42,777 nt of DNA from Staphylococcus shinii (GCF_017583065.1 NZ_JAGEVL010000014.1:1-42777), one strand, 5' to 3'; shown: positions 16,915 through 24,978, counted from the stretch's first letter. The notes: a model not told the origin generated them from the letters alone. Made by a program: numbers and translations.

Positions 16915-17605
16915 GTGTAATGCCTCCTTTGTCATAAATATCCCCTAATTTGCTGCCACGTACTTTTTTATCTGCTTCTATATGTCTATATGTGATCGTC
17001 TTATCCGTCACACGTTCAATAATGATGCCTTTCGGACGTAATTGTTCTTGAAAACTTTCCATATCTGTCGCTTGTGTTTCATCAATGGCGATTCGAATGT
17101 CGTTTTTCCATGATTGTTTCCCTTTATCTATGAGATTTTGTTCAGCTTGTGTGTAGCGTATCTCTGCTTGGTCGTTAGGAATGGATAAATCGTGGTTACG
17201 GCAAACTTCATCATTTGCCTGTCTGACGTTTTTGAGTGCCTGTTTGTTGTTGTTGAATTTTTTTCCTGTTTCTAAGTTGATGGCATTAATCACGATATGA
17301 TTATGTACATGATCAGTATCACCATGCGTATAAATCGCCACTTGATGATCAGGCGCTATTTTTTCGGCTAGTTCTAAACCGAGTGCATTACACTGTTCAG
17401 GGTTTACTTCTCCTGGTTTAAATGACTGGATAATCACATGACCTTGGTTGCCGTCTGTTTTACCGTAAACTTCGCGAGAAGCTTTAAACGCACTTTTCGC
17501 ATAATCGATGTCGCAATTTAAACCACTTTTTTCTTCAGCGCGTTTTTCTGCATAGTTAATGGCCCGTGATGTCGATTTCGTAGGACTTATTTTAGTTGTT
17601 GCCAT
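16616..17605 (-). CDS. mobA: MobA relaxase, pC221 type
   Basis: The DNA relaxase (329 residues) that nicks oriT and leads the strand into the recipient through a helper conjugation machine. The N-terminal relaxase domain shows the invariant histidine triad HGDTDHVHNHIVINAI. The catalytic tyrosine is probably Tyr18 (RAINYAEKRAEEKSG) near the N-terminus. The C-terminal third is highly charged (RRRRKYES, RKRRERAERTEREAREQDD). GGAG precedes the ATG. It overlaps mobC upstream by 19 bases and mobB downstream by 299 bases. The 3' third is noticeably GC-richer than its surroundings, because it has to encode mobB as well. Confidence 0.92.
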   Translation of the reverse strand: MATTKISPTKSTSRAINYAEKRAEEKSGLNCDIDYAKSAFKASREVYGKTDGNQGHVIIQSFKPGEVNPEQCNALGLELAEKIAPDHQVAIYTHGDTDHVHNHIVINAINLETGKKFNNNKQALKNVRQANDEVCRNHDLSIPNDQAEIRYTQAEQNLIDKGKQSWKNDIRIAIDETQATDMESFQEQLRPKGIIIERVTDKTITYRHIEADKKVRGSKLGDIYDKGGITHGFEAEKQRRRRKYESKSTTPERTPKDQSTHRQPRTTLNWSAFDQSTQALFNERKRRERAERTEREAREQDDRARAARAKQIESEPKLSKRTKGFDLEL

Positions 17606-17967
17606 ATATGATTCAACTCCTCACGCATGATGGCGATATCTTGTTGCATTTGTTCCATATTTGCGCGTTCGCCATACGTATTTAAAGCTTTCGCGATTTG
17701 GTTTAAGTTGCTACCCAACTTACCCATATCTTTGGCCATCGATTGGCGCGTGACTTTGTCTAATTTGGGCGCCACTAATCGAGCCCCTTGTGCTTTGTTT
17801 TTAACAAACAAAGGCACACTCATATTCAAAGTTTCAGCCGAAGTCTGTAACTTTGAATATTCGGATTCGCTCACACGAAAACTAATTTGTTTCGGTGCCT
17901 TGCGGTCGGGGATTGGGTTTTTCCCGACAGCTTCGTTACCTTCAATCATTGTTTTACGTTCGCTCAT
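17587..17967 (-). CDS. mobC: MobC relaxosome accessory protein
   Basis: A small DNA-binding protein of 126 residues that helps MobA recognise and melt oriT. It has a ribbon-helix-helix-like N-terminal region (KQISFRVSESEYSKLQTSAETL) followed by the MobC-family core (LGSNLNQIAKALNTYG) and a helical tail. The start is ATG 17967 after GAGGTGGG; the frame is open ten codons further up but without a ribosome-binding site. It is the first gene of the mobCAB operon, and the candidate oriT lies directly upstream. Confidence 0.9.
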   Translation of the reverse strand: MSERKTMIEGNEAVGKNPIPDRKAPKQISFRVSESEYSKLQTSAETLNMSVPLFVKNKAQGARLVAPKLDKVTRQSMAKDMGKLGSNLNQIAKALNTYGERANMEQMQQDIAIMREELNHIWQQLK

Positions 17968-17999
17968 AATCCCACCTCGCTTTCTAACGAAAGACACGT

Positions 18000-18150
18000 T
18001 GTTCCGTTGATTGTATTATAACATAATACAATCTTTCTCACATCGTTTCAGAGGTTTGGCAAGCAATGGGAATGCTAGCCACTTTGTGCCTAGATACCCT
18101 GCTTGTTGGTGGATGAATCCCCCAAGCCCCCTGTGATTTTTTCTGTGAAA
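18000..18150. other. Candidate oriT of the MobABC system
   Basis: The region upstream of mobC, where pC221/pC223-type plasmids carry oriT. It begins with a perfect inverted repeat (GATTGTATTAT 18009-18019, ATAATACAATC 18023-18033) followed by a GC-richer conserved-looking stretch (GGCAAGCAATGGGAATGCTA near 18057). I cannot pinpoint the nick site without a comparison. Confidence 0.6.
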
Positions 18151-18154
18151 AAAT

Positions 18155-18345
18155 AGCAAATACTCATGAGTATTTGCTTAGTCCAATGCGCAAAAATGTG
18201 CGCATTAAATATGAGTAATTACTAATTATATAAACGGTATTTATATTTAGTAATTATTCATCAAATATCCCCTCATATGTTAAAATAATAACTAAGCAAT
18301 CACTCAATTAAAATAGCATCTATTTTTTGAGTGTTTACTTAGTTA
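18155..18345. other. Cluster of four inverted repeats (possible second oriT or operator)
   Basis: Four hairpins stand in 190 bases: the perfect 24-base palindrome 18155-18178 (AGCAAATACTCA arm), AATGCGCA 18185-18192 with 18199-18206, TAATTACTAA 18216-18225 with 18247-18256, and a compound repeat made of TAACTAAG/CTTAGTTA (18289-18296, 18338-18345) nested around CACTCAA/TTGAGTG (18301-18307, 18327-18333). They stand directly upstream of a ribbon-helix-helix gene. The layout recalls the pWBG749-type oriT mimics, which have inverted repeats next to the RHH gene smpO; autoregulatory operator sites are the alternative. Confidence 0.5.
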
Positions 18346-18358
18346 TGGGGGGATACCA

Positions 18359-18790
18359 ATGACAGATCAAAATCATAAAAAAGCTAAAACAATCAATATC
18401 AATTTAACTGAAGACGAGTATGAAAAAGTAAAGCAACTTGCAGAAATAAGAAATTTAAATCCAACGGCATATACACGACTTACTGCGTTAGGTAATCGGA
18501 TTAAACCGACGGTTGTATATCCTGCCGATGAGCGCATTGATGCACTTGAAAAAGAAAACGAAGATCTTAAAATGAAACTTATGGCAGGTTATGGTCAATA
18601 TGAAGTTTCAAAAGAAGATTTTGAGAACTTAGAAGAACAATATTATCGATATGCGGGTTATGTAAATACATTTAAAGACTTTTTACAGTACGTGCAAAAC
18701 GATGCGGAATATATCAATTTAAATGGTTATAAGAATGATGAAAAATTAAAAGAAGAGATTAGGGATGCTATTAAAGAATTTAACAGTTAA
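18359..18790 (+). CDS. Ribbon-helix-helix DNA-binding protein (SmpO-like candidate)
   Basis: A protein of 143 residues. Residues 10-50 look like a ribbon-helix-helix domain (KTININLTEDEYEKVKQLAE, then NLNPTAYTRLTALG), the fold of relaxosome and plasmid copy-control proteins. The rest is acidic and helical, with a coiled-coil start (IDALEKENEDLKMKL) and a Tyr-rich stretch (LEEQYYRYAGYVNTF). GGGGGG lies 7 bases before the ATG. The dense inverted repeats upstream are probable binding sites. Position and domain suggest an oriT-binding protein such as SmpO of pWBG749-family plasmids, but I cannot confirm that relationship; a repressor of its own promoter is also possible. Confidence 0.65.
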   Translation: MTDQNHKKAKTININLTEDEYEKVKQLAEIRNLNPTAYTRLTALGNRIKPTVVYPADERIDALEKENEDLKMKLMAGYGQYEVSKEDFENLEEQYYRYAGYVNTFKDFLQYVQNDAEYINLNGYKNDEKLKEEIRDAIKEFNS

Positions 18791-18850
18791 ATAAGGTATT
18801 ATTAACAATGCAATTGATTAATATAATTGACTTTAAGGAGTTTATTCAAA

Positions 18851-19009
18851 ATGGAAAAAGAAATTAAAACAGAATATAAAATGATTAAAGTGAACAAAGA
18901 ATTACATAAATTACTTAAAATTGAGTCTGTCTCAAGTGGCAAATCAATGCAAAATATAGCTGAAAAAGCTATCAAAAATTATATTCATATTTTAGAATGT
19001 ATTGAATAA
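18851..19009 (+). CDS. Small ribbon-helix-helix-like protein, 52 residues
   Basis: AAGGAG (18834-18839) precedes ATG 18851. The sequence starts MEKEIKTEYKMIKVNKELHK and continues into SVSSGKSMQNIAEKAIKNY; the strand-helix-helix pattern fits a short CopG/Arc-like DNA-binding protein. It follows the larger RHH gene on the same strand by 60 bases. It might be a copy-control or autoregulatory factor of the plasmid from which this island came. No specific function can be assigned. Confidence 0.6.
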   Translation: MEKEIKTEYKMIKVNKELHKLLKIESVSSGKSMQNIAEKAIKNYIHILECIE

Positions 19010-19177
19010 ATATTATGAAATATATAGGTGTTGAAGATGGTGATAGTAACATGGTATTTCTGTAAACACCAAATTAACGATAGTATACTGTAATAGGTAC
19101 TGGTATTAAGTATCTTAATTTCTATTTAACATATTTCAACTTATCGGAAGTGCATATGCTTGTAGATTAACAGATGG

Positions 19178-19183
19178 TATAAT
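19178..19183 (+). promoter_or_regulatory. Promoter -10 of the Fst toxin RNA
   Basis: TGGTATAAT, an extended -10, lies about 56 bases before the toxin ATG. The intervening leader contains GGCGTCAATTTGACG, which can fold and may occlude the GAGAGGAGG ribosome-binding site, as in other Fst messengers. Confidence 0.7.
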
Positions 19184-19238
19184 AGTGGAGTCGCCTATCT
19201 CTGGCGTCAATTTGACGTAGAGAGGAGGTGCATACGCA

Positions 19239-19334
19239 ATGACCGACATCTTTGTAAACATCATGACCACAGCAGCAAGTGGTTGCATCGTTGCTTTATT
19301 TGCGAACTGGCTACGCAAACGCAATGATAAATAG
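19239..19334 (+). CDS. fst: Fst-family type I toxin peptide
   Basis: A 31-residue membrane peptide, [20 protein letters not shown] and then [11 protein letters not shown]. It has the hallmarks of the Fst/Ldr family: a short N-terminus, one hydrophobic helix, a Trp and a charged Arg/Lys-rich C-terminus. GAGAGGAGG lies about 10 bases before the ATG. When the plasmid is lost, the unstable antisense RNA decays, the toxin is made and damages the membrane, so the module selects for plasmid keepers. It lies between the small RHH gene and IS257, with its antisense RNA encoded convergently. Confidence 0.93.
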   Translation: MTDIFVNIMTTAASGCIVALFANWLRKRNDK

Positions 19335-19339
19335 GCGAC

Positions 19340-19425
19340 TAGTCACACCAAAAAATCCCCTAACTACTGGCATAGTTAGGGGATTTGGTGCATACATGCA
19401 CGACATCTTTGTTAATTGCATTATA
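19340..19425 (-). ncRNA. Antisense antitoxin RNA of fst (RNAII type)
   Basis: On the minus strand a promoter-like TTGCAT (19449-19444) and TATAAT (19425-19420), 18 bases apart, would drive an RNA through the shared terminator hairpin. It contains a copy of the toxin-start repeat: GGTGCATAC and CGACATCTTTGT occur at 19227-19254 and again at 19387-19411. In the pAD1 par system such direct repeats, transcribed from opposite strands, give the complementarity by which antitoxin RNA blocks toxin translation. RNA ends are estimated. Confidence 0.8.
19353..19386. terminator. Shared bidirectional terminator of fst RNAs
   Basis: AAATCCCCTAACT (19353-19365) pairs perfectly with AGTTAGGGGATTT (19374-19386), with weaker extension outward (CACC/GGTG). 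Confidence 0.88.
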
Positions 19426-19475
19426 ACATCATAGTGGTTAGGAATGCAAAATCATTAAATTGATATACTATTAAA

Positions 19476-20264
19476 GGTTCTGTTGCAAAGTTGAATTTAT
19501 AGTATAATTTTAACAAAAAGGAGTCTTCTGTATGAACTATTTCAGATATAAACAATTTAACAAGGATGTTATCACTGTAGCCGTTGGCTACTATCTAAGA
19601 TATGCATTGAGTTATCGTGATATATCTGAAATATTAAGGGAACGTGGTGTAAACGTTCATCATTCAACGGTCTACCGTTGGGTTCAAGAATATGCCCCAA
19701 TTTTATATCAAATTTGGAAGAAAAAGCATAAAAAAGCTTATTACAAATGGCGTATTGATGAGACGTACATCAAAATAAAAGGAAAATGGAGTTATTTATA
19801 TCGTGCCATTGATGCAGAGGGACATACATTAGATATTTGGTTGCGTAAGCAACGAGATAATCATTCAGCATATGCGTTTATCAAACGTCTCATTAAACAA
19901 TTTGGTAAACCTCAAAAGGTAATTACAGATCAGGCACCTTCAACGAAGGTAGCAATGGCTAAAGTAATTAAAGCTTTTAAACTTAAACCTGACTGTCATT
20001 GTACATCGAAATATCTGAATAACCTCATTGAGCAAGATCACCGTCATATTAAAGTAAGAAAGACAAGGTATCAAAGTATCAATACAGCAAAGAATACTTT
20101 AAAAGGTATTGAATGTATTTACGCTCTATATAAAAAGAACCGCAGGTCTCTTCAGATCTACGGATTTTCGCCATGCCACGAAATTAGCATCATGCTAGCA
20201 AGTTAAGCGAACACTGACATGATAAATTAGTGGTTAGCTATATTTTTTACTTTGCAACAGAACC
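19476..20264 (+). mobile_element. IS257: IS257/IS431 (IS6 family), complete, 789 bp
   Basis: The terminal inverted repeats are GGTTCTGTTGCAAAGT (19476-19491) and ACTTTGCAACAGAACC (20249-20264), exact complements. The length is as expected for IS257/IS431. Flanking octamers are CTATTAAA on the left and CTAATGAT on the right, so there is no target duplication. The copy therefore probably arose by, or took part in, a cointegrate or adjacent deletion. The right end lies inside a par gene. Confidence 0.96.
19532..20206 (+). CDS. tnp: IS257/IS431 transposase (IS6 family DDE)
   Basis: A full-length 224-residue transposase. An N-terminal helix-turn-helix (LSYRDISEILRERGVNVHHSTVYRW) binds the ends. 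The catalytic DDE triad is visible in DETYIKIKGKW (first Asp), KVITDQAPS (second Asp) and the Glu in NNLIEQDHRHIK. AAGGAG lies 9 bases before the ATG. The sequence looks intact, so the element should be active in replicative transposition, which in staphylococci drives plasmid cointegration. Confidence 0.97.
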   Translation: MNYFRYKQFNKDVITVAVGYYLRYALSYRDISEILRERGVNVHHSTVYRWVQEYAPILYQIWKKKHKKAYYKWRIDETYIKIKGKWSYLYRAIDAEGHTLDIWLRKQRDNHSAYAFIKRLIKQFGKPQKVITDQAPSTKVAMAKVIKAFKLKPDCHCTSKYLNNLIEQDHRHIKVRKTRYQSINTAKNTLKGIECIYALYKKNRRSLQIYGFSPCHEISIMLAS

Positions 20265-20479
20265 CTAATGATTCTGTAAATATTAATCAATATCAGGAAA
20301 AAGAAACAGAGGTTCCACACAAGGATATATCTGAAAGTAAAAGCGATAAAATTATGCAAGAAGAAGCACAAAAAAAAGATGTTCCATCTAATCCAAATGA
20401 CAACGATACTGATATAGACGAAAAGGGTGAAGAAACGAAATCTAAAAAAGGCTTCTGGAGCCGTTTTTTTGGTGGCTAA
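20265..20479 (+). pseudogene. par 3' fragment truncated by IS257
   Basis: The frame that runs out of IS257 encodes NPNDSVNINQYQEKETEVPH and ends SKKGFWSRFFGG. The tail matches Par (KKGFWSRLFGS), and the preceding acidic Lys/Asp-rich part resembles the Par linker. The N-terminal DNA-binding domain and coiled coil are missing, removed by the IS insertion or deletion. A TTG inside the IS end could in theory start a 75-residue peptide, but no partition function is expected. A terminator and a copy of the dispersed element follow, as behind the intact par. Confidence 0.85.
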
Positions 20480-20509
20480 TAATAGTTTAAAAGATCATAT
20501 TCATTAAAT

Positions 20510-20541
20510 AAATGCTACAAGTTGAATAACTTGTAGCATTT
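20510..20541 (+). terminator. Terminator of the par fragment
   Basis: AAATGCTACAAGTT (20510-20523) pairs perfectly with AACTTGTAGCATTT (20528-20541). Confidence 0.8.
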
Positions 20542-20557
20542 ATATTTGTATCATCGG

Positions 20558-20573
20558 AACTTCTGATAATCAT
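20558..20573 (-). repeat. Dispersed ATGATTATCAGAAGTT element, copy 3
   Basis: The reverse complement of AACTTCTGATAATCAT is an exact copy of the 16-base core at 12781-12796. It lies just beyond the par fragment, in the same relation to par as copy 2. Confidence 0.8.
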
Positions 20574-20718
20574 TTTCATTTTTAAATGTAAGTTAATTTA
20601 TCAATAAATTTGGACATAAAATTTATTTTTTAATGATATAGTATAGCAATATTGCTATTTGAATAAAGTTATATAACCTATATAATGAGGATGAATAATT
20701 AGAAGAAAGGTGAATTTA

Positions 20719-22683
20719 ATGAAAAAGTTAAGGTATAATAATTTAAGTAATAAAACCAGATTAAATCATCAATTTAAATTTTCTACTATGGCCCTCATTA
20801 TTATCACTTCTTTGATGGGGTATAGTATGACTTCGATACCATCAGTAGAAGCAAAAGATAAGGCTGATTTAAATATTGAGACACATTCGAATAGTGAAAA
20901 TACGCTAGAAAAACGCATTCAAGAAGGTAAAGAGAAAATTGATAAATTAAAAAACATCAAAGGTAGTCAGAAAGATGCTTCTATTAAAGAAATTACAAAA
21001 GCTAAAAGCATAGAAGAAGTTGAAGCAATATTGAAGAAAGCAAAAAAAGTTGATAATAAAACCATTGAACAGAATAAAGTGCAGAGTCGTTTAATTGAAA
21101 ATGACAAAAAGGAAGTATCTGAAGATAAGAAAAGTGTGAAAAGTGAGTTAGATAGTAAAAAATATATAGCTTCTTCTGTTAAAGAAAAGTCTAACCATAT
21201 TAAAGAACAAGATAGTATTGACTTGTTCGATCAAGAAGGCCTGCAAGATAATACGTTTGATGCTAATTTAAATCAAAGAGATACAAAGCAAGATATATCT
21301 CATTTAGTTGATATGGGCAAACTAAATGAAGAAAGTAAAGATATAGCAGATATGAATGATAGTGAAGAAAATAAAAATACAACTTCAGAAAATGACAAAA
21401 GCGCTGTTAAAGAAAACAACCAAGACGGTTTAGCATTTAAAGATACATCTAATACTGAGAGTAATCAAATGCAACAATCAGACGAAATTAAAAAAGACAT
21501 CGATAAAGTTACGACAAACCATTCAAAAGTAAAAGATAATTTAGATTATTATGTCGAAAATAAAGAAAATAATTTAAAGATATTGGATTCAAAGCTTTCT
21601 GAACGAGACTCAATATCTGCTAAAAACAAAGAAAAATTGAAAAAAGAAATAGAAAAAACGCAACAAAGTCTAAAGAAACAAAATGACGTTGTATTAAATC
21701 ATTTACAATCTGTAAATAATAAAGAACAAGCTGTAAAAGATATTGTTAGTGGTACTTTTGATGAAAAGAGTGCACAATCTATTTTAGAACGTATAGATAC
21801 AAAAGGTAAAACAGATCAACAAATCGCGAGTCAAGTTGTTAGTGAGTTAGATAACTTATCTACTACTACGAGTGATGATATTTTAAAATCTATGTTTGAT
21901 AAAACATCTGATAAGCAAGAACTTATTAAAACGATACTATTAACTAAATTTGATCATATAGATACATCAAAAATCGTTGGTGAAATAATGCGTAAAAATC
22001 CGAGTAACGAACAAATTGTAGCTTTAATCAAACATCATTTTGGGGACAATGTTACAAGCGATGATATTTTAGAAAATATATTGGACCAATCTCATGATAA
22101 ACGTAAAGCTTTAGAAACAATGCTAGCTACGAAATTAAATGATGCTAAAGCTAAAGCGCTTGCTGACGTTATTGCCAAAAAAGAAGATTCTAAGCATAAC
22201 TTATTAAATCTAATGAAATCGGGAATTAATAATGAGTTGAATGATTTATTAAAGGCTGATAAAGATATAAGTAAATTTAAAGATGATATGCATGGTTTGT
22301 TTGAACCATTAAAATATACGCCAAGTTTATCAAATAAATTTGATGGGAGTTTGTTAGACAGAGATGAACAGATGCGAAAATTAAGTGGAAATTCAAAATT
22401 ACTTGGTACACCAAGTCTATTTGACGATTTATTCAATAGAAATAGTATATTAGATGGAATTAAGGATATATCTAATCCTTCGCCTGGGCGTGCTTTATCT
22501 CTAGGTGATTCCTCGGGTAGCTTTTTAAGTGGTTTATTTGACAATAATGGTGATTTTTCTTTACCTGATACAGGAACAGTAGTAAAAAAATCAACGATTC
22601 CATTAGGGATTCTACTTTTCATTATAGGTGGTGGATTAATATGGTTCACCAAACGAAATAAATCGAAAAATTGTAAATATTAA
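20719..22683 (+). CDS. sasF: SasF-like LPXTG cell-wall-anchored surface protein
   Basis: A sortase-anchored surface protein, 654 residues from ATG 20719 (AGAAAGG 8 bases upstream; a GTG at 20710 overlaps it). Residues ~20-50 are an export signal (FSTMALIIITSLMGYSM, cleavage near VEAKD). A long charged, mostly helical region follows, then about three related segments of ~60 residues (TTSDDILKSMF, VTSDDILENIL; DKTSDKQELIKTILLTK, DQSHDKRKALETMLATK). The end has LPDTG, a hydrophobic helix and a KRNKSKNCKY tail. Repeats such as GKTDQQIASQV agree with what I recall of S. aureus SasF, whose motif is LPAKG. SasF has been linked to linoleic-acid tolerance. The gene is convergent with the wall hydrolase, as in the S. 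aureus chromosomal neighbourhood I recall. Confidence 0.87.
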   Translation: MKKLRYNNLSNKTRLNHQFKFSTMALIIITSLMGYSMTSIPSVEAKDKADLNIETHSNSENTLEKRIQEGKEKIDKLKNIKGSQKDASIKEITKAKSIEEVEAILKKAKKVDNKTIEQNKVQSRLIENDKKEVSEDKKSVKSELDSKKYIASSVKEKSNHIKEQDSIDLFDQEGLQDNTFDANLNQRDTKQDISHLVDMGKLNEESKDIADMNDSEENKNTTSENDKSAVKENNQDGLAFKDTSNTESNQMQQSDEIKKDIDKVTTNHSKVKDNLDYYVENKENNLKILDSKLSERDSISAKNKEKLKKEIEKTQQSLKKQNDVVLNHLQSVNNKEQAVKDIVSGTFDEKSAQSILERIDTKGKTDQQIASQVVSELDNLSTTTSDDILKSMFDKTSDKQELIKTILLTKFDHIDTSKIVGEIMRKNPSNEQIVALIKHHFGDNVTSDDILENILDQSHDKRKALETMLATKLNDAKAKALADVIAKKEDSKHNLLNLMKSGINNELNDLLKADKDISKFKDDMHGLFEPLKYTPSLSNKFDGSLLDRDEQMRKLSGNSKLLGTPSLFDDLFNRNSILDGIKDISNPSPGRALSLGDSSGSFLSGLFDNNGDFSLPDTGTVVKKSTIPLGILLFIIGGGLIWFTKRNKSKNCKY

Positions 22684-22726
22684 ATTATAACGTATTTAGT
22701 ACGAGTTAATTCATATAGTATATTTA

Positions 22727-22779
22727 AAATGCTCCATTCAAAGTTCCACTTACTAGTGTTCACTTTGAATGGAGCATTT
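22727..22779. terminator. Shared terminator between sasF and the wall hydrolase
   Basis: AAATGCTCCATTCAAAG (22727-22743) pairs perfectly over 17 bases with 22763-22779 between two convergent genes. Confidence 0.87.
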
Positions 22780-22842
22780 GTATTTTGAATGATTAAAAGT
22801 TAAATTAAACACTTTAATAAATAAAGGGAATATTTAAATTTA

Positions 22843-24939
22843 CTAGTTATTACCTGTAATGTAACTCAATTCAGTTGCAGCATCTGCATCAATTGTTCTA
22901 TAAGAAACGATACCAAGTCCTTTAATGTTTGATTCTGATATAACGATAGAACCATCATCGTTAACTTTTTCTACAAAAGCTACATGACCGTAGATCTGGT
23001 CTGCTCCTTGTTGACCTGCCTCAAATACAACGGCAGTGTGAGATTTTGGTGTTGAAGAAACAGCATAATCTTTTCTTTCTGCTCGATTATTCCAGTTTCG
23101 TGCGTCGCCTAAATCACCACTCACATATTTGTCGAACTGTGCCATGCGATTATAAACATACCATGTACATTGCCCATGAGGATAAGGAGAGTCATTTGTT
23201 GTTTCTGAAAATGGTTTGAAAGCTGAATCATAATCATCGTTGTTCGCTTTGTAGTTATCTAAATCAGGCATTTTTTTATTATCAAACTGTGTTAAGTCAT
23301 AGTGGTTGATAATACTATTTAATTTGTCCGCGTATTGTGAATCAGTCGCGTATGTGGTAGCCAAATGCATTGTTGCTGAACGGTAACTATAAGCTTCACT
23401 TTTCCATGTTGGTTTATAAATGTCCTGATTACCATCGATGCCCTGTTTGATTAAATTGGCATAATCTTCCAATGATTCTTTTTTGCTTGGATAGCTACGG
23501 AAGTTTGCTGGAATTTGGAACGTATGATTGCCATTATCTTCGAGTGTATTAAATGTAGCCGACTGACCTTCATAAGCTCCTTTTATTCCAAATAAATTGA
23601 AATGTGGTGAACTAGCAAGATCGCTAGTGCCTGAGTCAGATTCTAATATGGCTTGGGCAATCATAACAGATGCATAAATATCTTCATCTTGACCTATGTC
23701 GTGAGCGTCTTGTGCAACTGTTTTAATAAAATCTCGTGTATTTTTACTTTCAGTAATTGTTATATCGTTAGAATTGTTATTATCATCCGATAAATTTGGC
23801 AATTGTTGGAAAGTTGCAGTAGATCTGATGTTTGATTGGTTTATGTCGTTTTCAAATGATTGAGCGGGCTTTTCTTTTTTAGCTAATTGTGATTCAGAAG
23901 GTAATTGAGGGTTAGCATTTGTATTCGATGCCTGTTTCTCAGAATTATTTTCCTTACTTTTACTATTTCCATTTGATAAATCATCTTTTTTAGCATCATA
24001 TTGTTTTTTGTTATTTTTAGCATCTTCACTATACTCGTCTAAAATTGCATCTAATACTTTATCGTCAGATTTTGTATCTGATTTATCAGCATTTTCGTTA
24101 TCACTGTTGGCATTATCGTTTTCAGTAGCAAGTGTGTCATTATCTTTGTTGTCTAAATCATCAGCATCATTATTTGCTTCTTCATAAGATTGATCTTGTT
24201 GGGAGGATTGTTTTGACTCACCATCATCTTTTTTTTGATTTTTATCAACTGGAAGTTTGTTTGATTCAGATTTATTATCTATATCATCGTTCTCTGACTT
24301 CTCAGATGACTGTACATCATCAATGTCATCTTGGAGTGAACCCTTATCACTATTTTTTTCTAAATTGTTAGTATTTGATTCGTCACTATCATCCGAATTT
24401 GTCGTTTTTGGATTTATTTGATCTATAGATGTATCATCATTTTTACTCTCATTCTTCTCGTTTTGTACATTGTTATTCTCTATAGTAGAAGTTTGTTTCA
24501 CTTTATTATTAGAAAACAGTTGATTTAATAATTCAGATAGCCCATCCTTGTCACTCTTAAAAGGTTCTGGCTTGAAAACATTCAAACTATCATAAGACGA
24601 TGAATCATTAAATGAATTTTCAAATGAACTCGGTATTTTTTCGTTGGATGATTCATTATCAGAAGTTTTGTGTCTTTTATTATTAATATCTTCTGTAGTC
24701 CTTTCATCTTTTGTACTATTTAACTTACTCTTACGGTCACTATTTTCCTTTTCATCATTTCCATTTTTTGATGAATGTGATTGCTTAGCTTGCTCCTCAT
24801 CTTTTTCCTTATACACGTCATTTGATTCAGAATTTGTGGCACTTTTTTCTAAAGATTCGGCACTAACATCGTTGATAGAAAATGATGGAATAAGTAAAGA
24901 TGTTGAAAGTAAAAAGACTAATAATTTTTGTTGCTTCAT
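22843..24939 (-). CDS. Secreted glucosaminidase-CHAP peptidoglycan hydrolase
   Basis: An exported wall hydrolase of 698 residues. Signal peptide 1-28 (LLVFLLSTSLLIPSFSI...VSAES). Residues ~30-390 are a low-complexity Asp/Asn/Ser/Lys-rich region, unusually long. Residues ~400-545 form a mannosyl-glycoprotein endo-beta-N-acetylglucosaminidase domain (IYASVMIAQAILESDSGTS with catalytic Glu; NLFGIKGAY; YADKLNSIINHYDL). The C-terminal ~115 residues are a CHAP amidase/endopeptidase with catalytic Cys in HGQCTWYV and His in YGHVAFVEKV. It should cleave both glycan and peptide bonds. The S. aureus relative near sasF is, as I recall, about 80 residues shorter, the difference probably being in the linker. 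It is divergent from the YhgE gene across a small palindrome. Confidence 0.9.
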   Translation of the reverse strand: MKQQKLLVFLLSTSLLIPSFSINDVSAESLEKSATNSESNDVYKEKDEEQAKQSHSSKNGNDEKENSDRKSKLNSTKDERTTEDINNKRHKTSDNESSNEKIPSSFENSFNDSSSYDSLNVFKPEPFKSDKDGLSELLNQLFSNNKVKQTSTIENNNVQNEKNESKNDDTSIDQINPKTTNSDDSDESNTNNLEKNSDKGSLQDDIDDVQSSEKSENDDIDNKSESNKLPVDKNQKKDDGESKQSSQQDQSYEEANNDADDLDNKDNDTLATENDNANSDNENADKSDTKSDDKVLDAILDEYSEDAKNNKKQYDAKKDDLSNGNSKSKENNSEKQASNTNANPQLPSESQLAKKEKPAQSFENDINQSNIRSTATFQQLPNLSDDNNNSNDITITESKNTRDFIKTVAQDAHDIGQDEDIYASVMIAQAILESDSGTSDLASSPHFNLFGIKGAYEGQSATFNTLEDNGNHTFQIPANFRSYPSKKESLEDYANLIKQGIDGNQDIYKPTWKSEAYSYRSATMHLATTYATDSQYADKLNSIINHYDLTQFDNKKMPDLDNYKANNDDYDSAFKPFSETTNDSPYPHGQCTWYVYNRMAQFDKYVSGDLGDARNWNNRAERKDYAVSSTPKSHTAVVFEAGQQGADQIYGHVAFVEKVNDDGSIVISESNIKGLGIVSYRTIDADAATELSYITGNN

Positions 24940-24978
24940 GAAAATACCTCTTTTCTAAAATAGATTACTTTGCTATGT

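Noticed and set aside
19136..19324. 62-residue frame antisense to fst
   Set aside because: It overlaps the toxin RNA on the other strand; the antitoxin of this system is an RNA that starts further right, not a protein.
20252..20479. A new 75-residue gene beginning inside IS257
   Set aside because: The first codons are the IS terminal repeat; the rest is the tail of par. It is a truncation product without the DNA-binding domain.
24132..24371. Frames opposite the wall-hydrolase linker
   Set aside because: The low-complexity Asp/Asn/Ser codons give open frames rich in His/Leu on the other strand by composition alone.
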